A program made the position numbers and the translations under genes. A stretch of DNA of 64,000 nt from positions 120,414,543 to 120,478,542 of the forward strand of contig CM043960.1 of NCBI GenBank assembly GCA_014529385.2, given 5' to 3'. The notes beneath the pieces are model-generated. The model was not told the origin of the DNA and ran no database searches. It was given only the letters and a program-made list of their open reading frames with translations. This document shows positions 54,490-64,000 of this stretch, piece after piece (within the stretch, counting starts at the first letter, position 1; the number at the start of each line of letters is the position of its first letter). The DNA comes from Adiantum capillus-veneris. Its lineage: Eukaryota; Streptophyta; Polypodiopsida; Polypodiales; Pteridaceae.

Positions 54490-55946
54490 AAAGGGGATTA
54501 AGTCCAAAGCTTTGCAGAAGGCTTCAAATTTCTCACGAGGCAATGCCTTTGTGAATAGATCTGCAACGTTGTCCTGTGTTGGCATATAAGCCAAGCTAAT
54601 CCCTCCTGTTTTTTTGAGAGTCTCTCCTTGACATAGTGGTAATGCACCTCAATGTGCTTTGTGCAAGCATGAAAAATTGGGTTCCTTGCAGCTACTAATG
54701 CGCTCTAACTATTAGTGTAGATGATGTTGGTAGTGTCTTGTCCAACACGCAAATCAGCCATAAGGTGTTTGAGCCATACAAACTCAATCATAGCCGACTC
54801 AGCCTCACAACTGGAAGTGGCCACAATAGGTTTCTTCTTGCTCATCTAAGATATGCATGAAACAAAAATCACTTGTGGACACTTGCGTGTCAGAACAACT
54901 AGTCCAATCTGAATCCAAAAAAAGCATGTAAATCTGGCGGTAATGACCCCCCCTTGGTATAAAACAAGCTAGTATGTAAAGTGCCACTCAGGTAGTAAAA
55001 ACTCCTCTTGACAGCCTACCAATGCTTAGACCCTAGGCTATGCATAAATTTGATGACTAGTGAAACTACAAACAAAATATCCGGCCTCATGTTGCATACA
55101 TAAATAAGGCAGCAACAATAGTTTGGTAAAGAGTGACATCAATAGGATCACCAACATTATGGAGTCTCAATTTCAAACATGTTTCCATGGGAGTTGCAAT
55201 AGGTTTGCAATCCTCAAGTCCAAACTTACATAGCAATGTCTCAATGTAACTTTTCTGACACAAGGCAATACCACCATCACATTGCTTAAACTGTATACCC
55301 AAATAATGATGCAACAGCACCAAATCTTTCATCTTGAAAGTAAAATTCAAATCAGCCTTAAATTCAACAATATGTCTCTCATTTGCTCCAATGATCAACA
55401 AATCATCCACATAGATAACAACAATGAGATGTACATCACCCTCACACTTGACATACAATGTGCTTTTTGTTGAACTGTTACAAAAGTCTTGTTTGACCAA
55501 ACGAGTGTCAGCCTTCTCATACCAAGCATGAGGAGATTGCTTCAACCCATACAAAGCTTTCTTCCATTTACAACTTTATCTTCCTACCCTTTAATGACAA
55601 AACCACGAGGCCATGTTACATAAACTTCCTCAAATATGTCACCATTTAAGAAAGTAGTAATGTCTGACTGATGTACATCCCAACCAAAATGAGCTGTCAA
55701 TGCACATAGAAAACGCACAGTAGTCATACGAGAAGTGGGAGCAAAAGTCTCTTCATAATTGAAGCCTTTTTTATTTGCATAACCGTTTGCAACAAGTCAA
55801 GCCTTATAGCAATCAATATCACCATCCGGCTTGCGTTTCACCTTGTAAACCCACTTTGTACCAATGGCCTTTTTGCCACGAGGCCAATCACATAAAGTCA
55901 ATGTGTCATTTTCTCTAAGTGCATCATATTCAGATTGCATGGCAAC
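54490..55946 (-). pseudogene. Copia-2 reverse transcriptase and RNase H
   Basis: Minus strand: AMQSEYDALRENDTLTL, KAIGTKWVYKVKRKPDGD and TFAPTSRMTTVRFLCALTAH (55950-55640), a frameshift near 55570, then open frame 55554-55087 with YGLKQSPHAWYEKADT and active-site YVDDLLIIGAN. RNase H remains (54490-55080) with LPREKFEAF near the end. The N-terminal side continues at 60270-60092, beyond a 4.1-kb insertion. Confidence 0.85.
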
Positions 55947-56655
55947 TGTTACAAGAATAAGCACCCTCCTGTTGCATGTTGTTACTGCAATTGGGATAGC
56001 TACTTAATGGTTAATTATGTGTTGTCTATTTGATTTTTACTAATAGTGAGTGCATGATGATTTGTAGATTGGAATTCTAGGAGTTGACAAGGAGGCACCG
56101 ACAAATAATAATCCTCTTGGTCATTTTATTCTTGCATAATATTTTAGATCTTTTATCAATATGCCATTACGGATGCTTTGTAAATAGGACAGTGAGAACT
56201 CACCCTAAGAGGGTCATGCAATAAGGAATGTGTTGCACTCATAACTAAAGTGGGAGTAAAGTGTACAAGAGGGGCCTCCAATTTTTGGCACCAACAATAA
56301 TATCAAATATCAAATACCAAACTCCACAAGAGGTGTCGTGGAGCTTGGGGCTGCAATCTTTAGGCCTTTCAGGTGTAGATGCCCTTAATTTTCCCCTCTC
56401 TTAAGCTATGTCTTGGGCTATGGAGCTTGAATGTGTCACCTTTGTGTGTAAGAGTGTGTAAGAGTTTGTCTCCTATGCTTTCCTTGTGTACTATTATGTG
56501 TGTAGGCATGTCAACATCTCTATCTTTTCCTTTCTCTATCAACATCTTCTCCTACTATCTCTCTCTTTTCCCTTCTCCATCATGGCAAGATCAAAGTGGA
56601 ATTTTATGGCCAAGGGTGGAAGCCCACCCTTGCTCCCAATGGTGGTATCAGAGCA

Positions 56656-57162
56656 AATGTTTCGTTTCATGAGGAGTAATTATGTGAACATGCCGGCTCG
56701 ATACCGACATGCTCACGTTAAGGAGGTCAAGAGACGTGGCAAGCTATTGTTGAAACAAGCGTAAGGAAGAAAAAAATTTATCATCTATGCATCCAAGTTC
56801 TACCAACCAGAGAGAGTAATAGTATTTTTCAAATTGTTGGATTTTTGAATTATTCTCTTGTTTATTTTATTGTTTTTCCTCCCTTCATCATGTGTTGCAA
56901 TTGACCATGTCACTTGAGATTTAAATATGGGCACAAGTATAGTTGAATCGAGGGTCACAACCGAATTTAGCTTTGATTTTGCAAGAAAATAGGGAAAATA
57001 TAGTTAAAACATAGGCTAATTTACAAAAAATTTGTTTGAGAATCAACTAAAAAGGGGATGAAAGTATGACCTATGAGTTTTCCTCTGAAATTTTTGTACA
57101 ATTTAGGAGGATAATTCTCCAACAGAGACGGCTTATGATGCTCCTCATAAGTTGAGCTGGTA

Positions 57163-57250
<88 letters not shown>

Positions 57251-59077
57251 TTTGATGGCACCATTTGCAAGCTCCCTATATAAGTGCAAAAGAGGGAGAA
57301 TGATTAAGAAAAAGAAGTGTGGGCAGTGCACATATTTAGCTGGATACATGTTAAAGTCTGTAAGAGACAGCGATCCCTTGTCCAACACCAATGGCCAAGG
57401 TAATACTTTTCGTTGGAATGGCTGCCAAATAATGGCTGCACCCACAATATTGATTGATGGTGATGGCCCACTGAGGGCAATGGCGGCATGGCCTGCTCAC
57501 ATTCTTAAATGTCCATTGCCTACAAGGGCGTCAAGGCGTCGTTCAATCAATGTTCGGGAAAAATCATTTTTCCAAACATACAAAATTCCTTTCCTTAAAT
57601 TTGTCAAGAGGATATTTTAGAAAATTAGGTTTTTTCTTGGAGTTTTACACTATTTTTTTATTTTGAGGCGGAATTTCTCCTTTTCCCCTTGCCCTCAACC
57701 GGAATTTTTGAAATTGAAAACAACACGATATTAAGGTGAGACACATTTTTCCCGAACATTGCGTTCAATAGACGGGTCACGACACAAAGGAGATCTAGTG
57801 GTGCTTCTGCAACTAACGAGACATGTACTTTCTTTTCTCCCCTCTGCAGCAACTGAACCCGAGACACACAAAAAATGTTGCATACAACCATTCTTTGCCC
57901 CACACTGTCTCCCTCTGTCTTCTCCCAATTGTTGGCATCACCAAAGCTGTTTCATTGCACTAAGCATGGGCTCTTCTTGCCTTTTAAGGCTTCCACCTCC
58001 CTACAGCAGGTCGCAATCAAAGCCGGGACGAGCTCGCGACATTATGAGTGCTCCAGCGCGGGTGCAACTTAACTTAAAAAGTGCCTATTAAAGCATTGGG
58101 TGGTCACCACTCTCCACCCATTTTGACCATCCACTCAGTCGCAAGGACTTATAGTCTTTAAGAGCACAATCATCCCTTGTAGGCCGCCGAACACATTAAA
58201 AAGAGTAGTAAATACATAAATTTTCTTTAATTCCTTGGCCACCCATCATACCCCTTTTGCAGGCCACCATTGTTTTTAAAAAAATGTGTTTCAACTTAAT
58301 ATTGTGCCGTCTTAATTTCAAAAATGCCGATTGAGGGCAAGGAGAGATTCCACCCCAAAATATGGATAATTAGTGTAAAACCGGAAATAGTAACCTACTT
58401 TTGTGAAATTTCCTCTTGGAAAATATAAGGAAAGGAATTTCGTATGTTTGGGAAAAGGATTTCTCCTAAACACTGTCGGCAGCCACTCAACTTTCCCAAC
58501 TGCCTTCGGCCGCCTACTTGGAATTTTTTTTTGTGCCTACCCAATTTATTTATTTGAATATTTCTTTTCTTTTTACAACCACCTGCCAACCCCACAACCA
58601 AACTTTTTGTTGCCCACCCAAAATGTACTAAGAGTCCGATCTTCCCAACCTCAAGTTTATTGGATTGGCACTCTCAGAGAAGTGGTCACCCGAACTCGAT
58701 TGATTGCTTACCTTCAATTTTTGGTCAATCACCAATCATCATATTAACAAATTTCCTTGGCCACCCAATCTTGATTACAAGTGTTCGACTTTAGAAATTC
58801 TATGGCCCCAGATTTATCCAATCACTATTACAAAAGAATTTATTAAGCTTGTGCCATCACCACTTGGCTCTCTGGATGTACTTCTATCCATGAATTTAAA
58901 CTATTTTTATCAGATGAACTTTGCACTACTAACTCTCCATGGAGTTTTCTCTAGTTGTAAGTTGCAGAGATGGTACCGAGAAGATAATGCAAGAATCCTC
59001 TTACTCATGTCTGTAACCGAAGCGGTTTGGACAAGTTGGCCGCCTCCAACAGTCAATCCAAGATGAAGAGGTGCTTA
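56656..59077 (+). other. Internal region of the LARD-like element
   Basis: No recognisable protein. A (GA)n tract is at 57168-57248. Short open frames (57252-57620, 58403-58747, 58704-59066) have no family features. The purine segment AAGATGAAGAGG near 59060 may be the PPT. Confidence 0.55.
57168..57248. repeat. (GA)40 microsatellite
   Basis: The longest GA tract in the window, inside the LARD-like element. Confidence 0.97.
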
Positions 59078-59088
59078 GTCTAGTAACA

Positions 59089-59700
59089 TATGCACCCTCT
59101 TGTTGCATGTGGTTAACTGCAATTGGGATAACAGTCTGGCTTAATGGTTGATTATGTGTTGTCTATTTGATTTTTACTAATAGTGAGTACATGATGATTT
59201 GTAGATTGGAATTTTGGGAGTTGACAAAAGGAGGCGCCGAAAAATAATAATCCTCTCGATCATTTTATTCTTGCACAATATTTGATATCTTTTATCAATA
59301 AGCCACTATGGCTGCTTTGTAAATAGGACAATGAGAACTCACCCTAAGAGGGTCATGCAATCAATAAGTAATGTGTTCCACTCCCAACTAGATTGGGCAC
59401 CCTTTCGTTGCATGTCGTTAACTGCAATTGGGATAGCTGGCTTAATGGTTAATTATGAGTTATCTATTTGATTTTTACTAATAGTGAGTGCATGATGATT
59501 TGTAGATTGGAATTCTAGGAGTTGACAAGGAGGCACCGTCAAATAATAATCCTCTTGGTCATTTTATTCTTGCACAGTATTTTAGATCTTTTATCAATAA
59601 GTCACCATGGTTGCTTTATAAATAGGACAGTGAGAACTCACCCTAAGAGGGTCATGTGATAAGTAATGTGTTCCACTCATAACTAACGTGGGACTAAGGT
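59089..59700 (+). repeat. About 310-bp tandem duplication inside the 3' LTR
   Basis: Two units starting GCACCCT...GTTGCATG at about 59092 and 59398, while the 5' LTR (55960) has one. The units differ from each other at many bases, so the duplication is older than the insertion or was acquired by LTR exchange. Confidence 0.85.
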
Positions 59701-60091
59701 GTAAAAGAGGGGCCTCCAATTTTTGGCACCAACAATAATATTAAATATCAAATATCAAATACCAAACTCCACAAGAGGTGTCATGGAGTTTGGGGATGCA
59801 ATATTTAGGCCTTTTTGGTGTAGATGCCCTTAATTTTCCCTTCCCCTCTCTTAAGCTATGTCTTGGGCTATGGAGCTTGATTGTGTCACCTTCATGTGTA
59901 AGAATGTGTAAGAGTTTGTCTCCTATGATTTTCTTGTGTACTTTTATGTGTGTAGGCATGTCAACATGTCTATCTTTTCCTTTCTCTATCATCATCTCCC
60001 CCTACTATCTCTCTCTTTTCCCTTCTCCATCATGGCAAGATCAAAGTGGAATTTTATGGCCAAGGGTGGAAGCCTACCCTTGCTCCCAACA

Positions 60092-60270
60092 ACAACCATC
60101 CATTTTTTTAATCTTTTGTGCTTCATCAAAAGACAAAGGTTCCTCAACATCACATATAAGCTAGACATAGCCAAAGCATAACAATCTAATGCATAAGATG
60201 CATGGTGAGAACCTAAATGAGTACGAGTAGACAAAGGTGCATCCGATTTACTGTCACGCAAAGTATGCAC
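60092..60270 (-). pseudogene. Copia-2 fragment beyond the insertion
   Basis: Minus frame ends LKKWMV, directly continuous with AMQSEYDAL at 55940 once the insert is removed. It lies just upstream of the RT domain in a copia polyprotein. It is cut at 60271 by another LTR element. Confidence 0.75.
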
Positions 60271-60479
60271 TGTTGGGGTTAAGGCCTATGTGCCTTGACC
60301 GGTCTACCAGGTCATGGGCGCCCGCCCACTGTTACCCTATACTTATAGTGAGTATACTGTATAGGGGGAGCTGCCACTTCACAGTCTCCCCACCCACATC
60401 GTGTGTGTCTCCTTCTCTCTCTCTCTCACTCTCAATCTGTGGTGCTCCCCGATCCCCTTCAATTGGTATTAGAGCTAGG
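60271..60479 (+). mobile_element. Copia 5' LTR (191 bp) and PBS, element D
   Basis: TGTTGGGGTTAAGG at 60271 to CCTTCA at 60461, then PBS TGGTATTAGAGCTAGG at 60464-60479. A CT-rich segment lies near the LTR end. Same family as the LTRs at 31, 16867-17064 and 27869. Confidence 0.88.
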
Positions 60480-61018
60480 GACGACGGTGTGTGCGTGGTT
60501 GTGCGCGCGGTCTTAACGAGAGCGATACGAGTGTGCTTGCAGTGTGCGAGCATGCGGATCTCGGCTATGGCAGCCTCGACCTCGTAGAGAGGTGAGCTTG
60601 CTTTGGGGCTTGGTGAGTCGGGCATGAGATATTCTGCATATAGCAAATTGAAAGCTTGAGAGTGAGCAGAGCTTTGGTGCATGAGGAGATCTGTCGACTC
60701 TGCAGAGCTTTGGGTAGCTTGAGAACCGATTGAAGCTGCCACGAGCACGGAATCGATGGCCAATTGATTGCAAGCTTAAGCACAGAAATAGCTGGAAAGC
60801 TTGGACATCGACTAGCAAAAGTCGAGAGCTTGCACAAGGCTCGGAGAAAGATTCAAGGGGGTCTACAACGACCTGCATCAAATCAAAGCAAGAGCTTCAA
60901 ATTAAAAGCAGTGTAGGGGGAATTGCTTCAAAATAAAACTGCAGCGATGGAGGTTTTTTGAAGACCAAATCAAGCAACGTTGTGCACTCTCTGCAAAGGG
61001 GTTTGTGTGTGTAGTGTC

Positions 61019-61049
<31 letters not shown>

Positions 61050-62347
61050 ACACACACACACACACAATCTAGTGTGTGTGTCGCACTGCTCAGCAGCGTT
61101 TGGAAACTTGAAGCCATAAACAGTTTCGGAGCTTGCAGGAGAGGGTTGCAGGCGTGTTTTCTTGCGGAGAGAGCAATGGAGCTAGCGGACAGCCATACGG
61201 TGGCTTACAGATAAGCTTCAGGTGAGCTCTCAGTTCAGCCCTACTCGCATTCGCAGCAGAGAGATGAAGTACAGGTACAGGGTTTGCACTACAGATTGCT
61301 CTAGAAGCCGGGTTGGCATAGAGCGTGTTTTGTGCTTTGCCAGGCTATGTATGACATTGTGGAGAGCTGTTACGCTCTAGTCTCCTGGATTTCAGTTCCA
61401 GAGGTGTTGCAGTGTCCTGTTGTCTGGCTTTGGTGTCTTGCTTTGCCACAGGTGTACAGGTGACTTCTCTTCAGATGGCAGATGTACTACAGTGACTCGA
61501 TTTCATGCATGGAAGTGTCTTGTTAGCCGGTTTGTGCTCATGTATGTACACTGCGGGAGCTCTTTGTATGCTCAGTGATCTGGTTGAGCTACTCCCAGAT
61601 TGTTTGCCATAGGATTTGGCATCTTATTTCCTTTGTTGTTTTGGGTGTGACTTAGTCCCCATACAAATAAGACTCTGTCCGATTTGTGCCAGGAGTTTTA
61701 TGCATGTTGTGACAGTGTTCGTAAGGTATTAGTCATGCATTGACTTGTTGCTTGCGGATAGGTTTTCCGCTTATGCTCTCACAGGTGGTCACTCTGATTG
61801 CATTGTTGGCTGGTTTTATGACAGAGGTTTGTAGCACAGGTTTTGTGCAGGCAATTTAATGCACAGATTTGCAGGGATTTGATCATGCATGTTGAGTGCT
61901 GATTGATTGCGCATTGGCTCTTGTTGAGCGGTTGATCGACTTATGGTTATTTTGGGTTAGATAGCCATTTTACGTCGAAATTCTGGCAAAATTTTCCCAG
62001 TATTTTGTGACATAATGTGCATGTTTCTTGCTTAGCTTGGCTTGATTTTGGCACTCAATTTTTTGGCTTTGAGAGTGTTGGTTACACTCAGAGTTTGCGT
62101 GCGGTATTCTCTGCAGGTGCGAGATTTGTGCATGTGTATGCATCGATACCGCACAATGTGGGCTTGGTGATTAGCTCACAGATTGCAGTGTGATACTAGA
62201 GCATGCGAGGCTTGTATTGACATTGCGGGAGCTCTATTTTGGAGTGTGTCTCACAGGTTTTACATTGTGTTTTTGGCCATATTTGTAGATAGTTTCCAGG
62301 TGTTGTTGGTGAGGTGATTTTGCTTTCTAGTTTGCTACATTGTGCTC
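60480..62347 (+). other. Long untranslated leader of element D
   Basis: About 1.87 kb between PBS and gag ATG, with many short upstream ATGs. Contains (CA)n at 61019-61066. Its second half is rich in GTG/TTG phrases. No gene. Confidence 0.65.
61003..61080. repeat. (CA)n flanked by (GT)n, self-complementary
   Basis: GTGTGTGTAG precedes and AGTGTGTGTG follows a 48-base CA tract (with one CATA interruption). The transcript could fold GT arms onto the CA tract. Confidence 0.8.
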
Positions 62348-63340
62348 ATGGCAGAGACAGGTGATCACTCAGATTATGATCTCTCCGAAATGCGCATGTT
62401 TGATGGGTCAGACTTTGCGGCATGGAGAGAGTGTATGCTTGATGCATTGACACAGCGAGGGTTGCATCGACCATTGAGTGGTGATGCAGGTAGACCTTCA
62501 AACATGTCTGACGATCAGTGGTAGGAGCTAGAGGAGATGGCACTATCTACGCTCTCTTTGCACCTTGCGGAATCTGTCGATGCTCTTGTTATGTATGAGA
62601 CTACTTCGAGAGCACTTTGGCGCAGATTACATGATATGTATGATAGATCTTATTCATCAAGGACTCATGTGAGACATGTACATTCACGAGTATGCCGACA
62701 GGTGATATGTTGGTATTGTGGTCATTCTGGACACGTTAGACGGCGCTGTTTTTGTCGTATGAGACATCGTAGGAGACATGGCAGTCTCAGAGATGTATGT
62801 AGTGATGTCATGGACTCAGTTGCTTTGACAGTTGAGGCAGATGTAGTGTCGAAGTATACTAGTGACGGGGATGTCACTTTTACCTCGAGCTATGCACGAG
62901 ATGCTATACATATGGATAGTGCACTCCCTTCGCAGTGGTTGCTAGACGCAGATGCTATGTTTCATGTCATGCCGCATCGTGAATGGTTTTGTAGCTATTC
63001 TAGCGGGATGCTTGGCAGTGTACGTTTGACCGATGGATCGGTGCATGCAATAGTAGGTGCAGGAGATGTGAGACTGTCATTACCGAGTGGTGCATCTTAC
63101 TTGTTACGACATGTGCGCTATGTACCAGATTGGATAGTGAGTTTGATCTCAATTGGTCAGCTTAGAGATTGTGGATGTCAGATTTTGCTACGAGAGCGAG
63201 ATTTTGTGATGCATTTGGGTTCACTAGTGATTGCGAGAGGTGCCAGGAGTGGTATACGTTACCCATTGCATGTGGATCATGGGAGAGACGGTGTTGTCTC
63301 TGTGATCATGCAGCCAGGTAGAGAGCGAGAGAGCAGGTGA
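62348..63340 (+). pseudogene. Copia gag-protease polyprotein, shortened
   Basis: ATG 62348 starts MAETGDHSDYDLSEM, and FDGSDFAAWRECMLDAL is the copia gag N-terminus. TAG at 62522-62524 follows DDQW; the same frame continues. After LWRRLHDMYDRS most of gag is deleted and a CCHC knuckle CWYCGHSGHVRRRC comes early. Protease: WLLDADAMFHVMPHREWF, where DAD replaces the usual DSG/DTG, so it should be inactive. SLISIGQLRDCGC and ARGARSGIRY match the segment after protease (gag-pre-integrase). It ends TGA 63338-63340. Confidence 0.8.
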
Positions 63341-64000
63341 GTCTTTTTTGCGCGTGGGTTGCAGGATGCTTTGCATGGAGTGCAGAGCAGTGACCTTGTT
63401 GTGCAGGTTGCGTCTACGGATGCACAGGTAGAGCGGGACAACTCTAGTGAGTCACAGCAGGATGAGTCATCAGAGGTGATGACAGAGATGACTCACATGG
63501 ATGCTGAGATGTCGGCTATTGTGGAGTCATTTCTTGATATGCTTATGCGAGAGCTTGATGCAGATTCAGGACAGATGGATACTCCTGGTACACATGTGAT
63601 CTGTGGTGGGCACGAGGAGTCACTCCAGAGCTCGGAGTCAGAGTGCCATGGTCTCTATGATAGGGGACAGGATTGCCATGAGTTGAGTTCTGAGTTGGAG
63701 GTGGCAGAGGTTGCCAGGGTTGCATCAACGTTCGGTGTCCTCATGTACGAGATGCTGATCTCGAGGCCCGACATAGCAGCTGCAGTGGGAGCATTTGCAG
63801 CAGGGTTGATTAGTTGTTCGATGACTGATCTCGGCATAGAGCATAGGGGAGGTTTGCAGGTATTGGAGCGATACTTGCAGGAGTGCATGAGCTCTTGTAG
63901 ACTCTTTGCAGAGCTTGGAGCTAGCTCTGTGTGGCTTCCGCAGCGGGATGTTTGTCTATCAGTAGAGTCGGATGCACTAGCTCATCAAGAGTCAGTGGGC
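63341..64000 (+). CDS. Same-frame continuation: acidic linker and copia RT tail
   Basis: After the TGA the same frame stays open for 220 codons to the window end. The first about 130 residues are acidic, Ser/Glu/Met-rich and unrecognised (SSESQQDESSEVMTEMTHM). Then YEMLISRPDIAAAVGAF and EHRGGLQVLERYLQEC match the copia segment after the RT palm (family pattern RPDIAYAV...EHW...RYL). Integrase and RT catalytic parts are absent. It is either a deleted pseudogene or a retained gag-tail fusion; the same tail occurs in copies A, B and C. Confidence 0.6.

Larger units (their letters stand above)
55947..60091 (+). mobile_element. Non-coding LTR element inserted in copia-2
   Basis: 5' LTR from TGTTACAAGAATAAGC at 55947 to about 56640, PBS TGGTATCAGAGCA at 56643-56655, a 2.4-kb internal region, and 3' LTR from about 59078 to CCCAACA at 60091. 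Flanking 5-base target copies are GCAAC (55942-55946) and ACAAC (60092-60096), one mismatch. Removing it restores the copia-2 frame KKWMV-AMQSEY. No gag or pol domain is found, so it is a LARD-like non-autonomous element. Strand is assigned from the PBS. Confidence 0.8.

Noticed and set aside
61005-61214. Thr-His repeat protein
   Set aside because: Translation of the (CA)n tract within an untranslated leader.
1-64000. tRNA, rRNA, riboswitch or bacterial operon features
   Set aside because: I saw no cloverleaf with intact B-box, no rRNA core sequence and no prokaryotic gene organisation.

Overview
The window looks like a stretch of a large, repeat-rich land-plant nuclear genome. The evidence is one spliced plant gene, plant telomere-type TTTAGGG motifs, Ty1/copia and Ty3/gypsy elements with plant-type primer-binding sites, APE-type LINEs and many (CT)n/(CA)n microsatellites. 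A fern such as Ceratopteris or Adiantum would fit, but this is a low-confidence inference from general composition. I see no bacterial, organellar, CRISPR, rRNA or tRNA genes.

Layout. 1-1500: a copia LTR start, (CT)n arrays and a telobox array. 1500-6255: LINE-1, whose two ORFs are both open and share one frame across a single TGA. 6240-8440: an antisense DUF4283-type ORF1 relic, a G-rich block and a gypsy RNase H/integrase relic. 9198-12181: the only host gene, the last 14 recognisable exons of a STE20/GCK-family (BLUS1-like) kinase; its kinase domain is not in the window. 13710-17835: a duplicated segment carrying hairpin-forming leader repeats, then an antisense piece of a small copia family. 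17862-23845: a degenerate antisense gypsy element with mismatched LTRs. 25316-26697: copia RT/RNase H and LTR. 26700-28404: sense copy of the small copia family. 28405-37010: a gag/protease-only LTR derivative with a hairpin repeat leader, bounded by direct repeats. 37090-38925: chromovirus integrase, chromodomain, PPT and LTR start. 38931-44600: a hairpin minisatellite, PBS, gag, protease, PPT and LTR start of a gypsy-type non-autonomous element. 45298-48700: a copia LTR/PBS with leader repeats joined to an antisense copy of the small copia family. 49303-53970: LINE-2, almost open, with three same-frame stops. 53971-60270: an antisense copia split by a 4.1-kb non-coding LTR element. 60271-64000: the 5' end of a copia derivative (LTR, PBS, long leader, gag-protease-RT tail) running off the window.

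How the parts relate. Apart from the kinase gene, almost everything interpretable is transposon-derived and nested. One copia family (LTR start TGTTGGGG, PPT AAGTGGGAGG) occurs at five places, including both window ends. The most interesting recurring themes are tandem repeats with palindromic cores in leaders or LTR regions of unrelated LTR elements, LINEs whose ORF1 and ORF2 lie in one frame and abut (TC)n tracts, and isolated stops that fit C-to-T decay.
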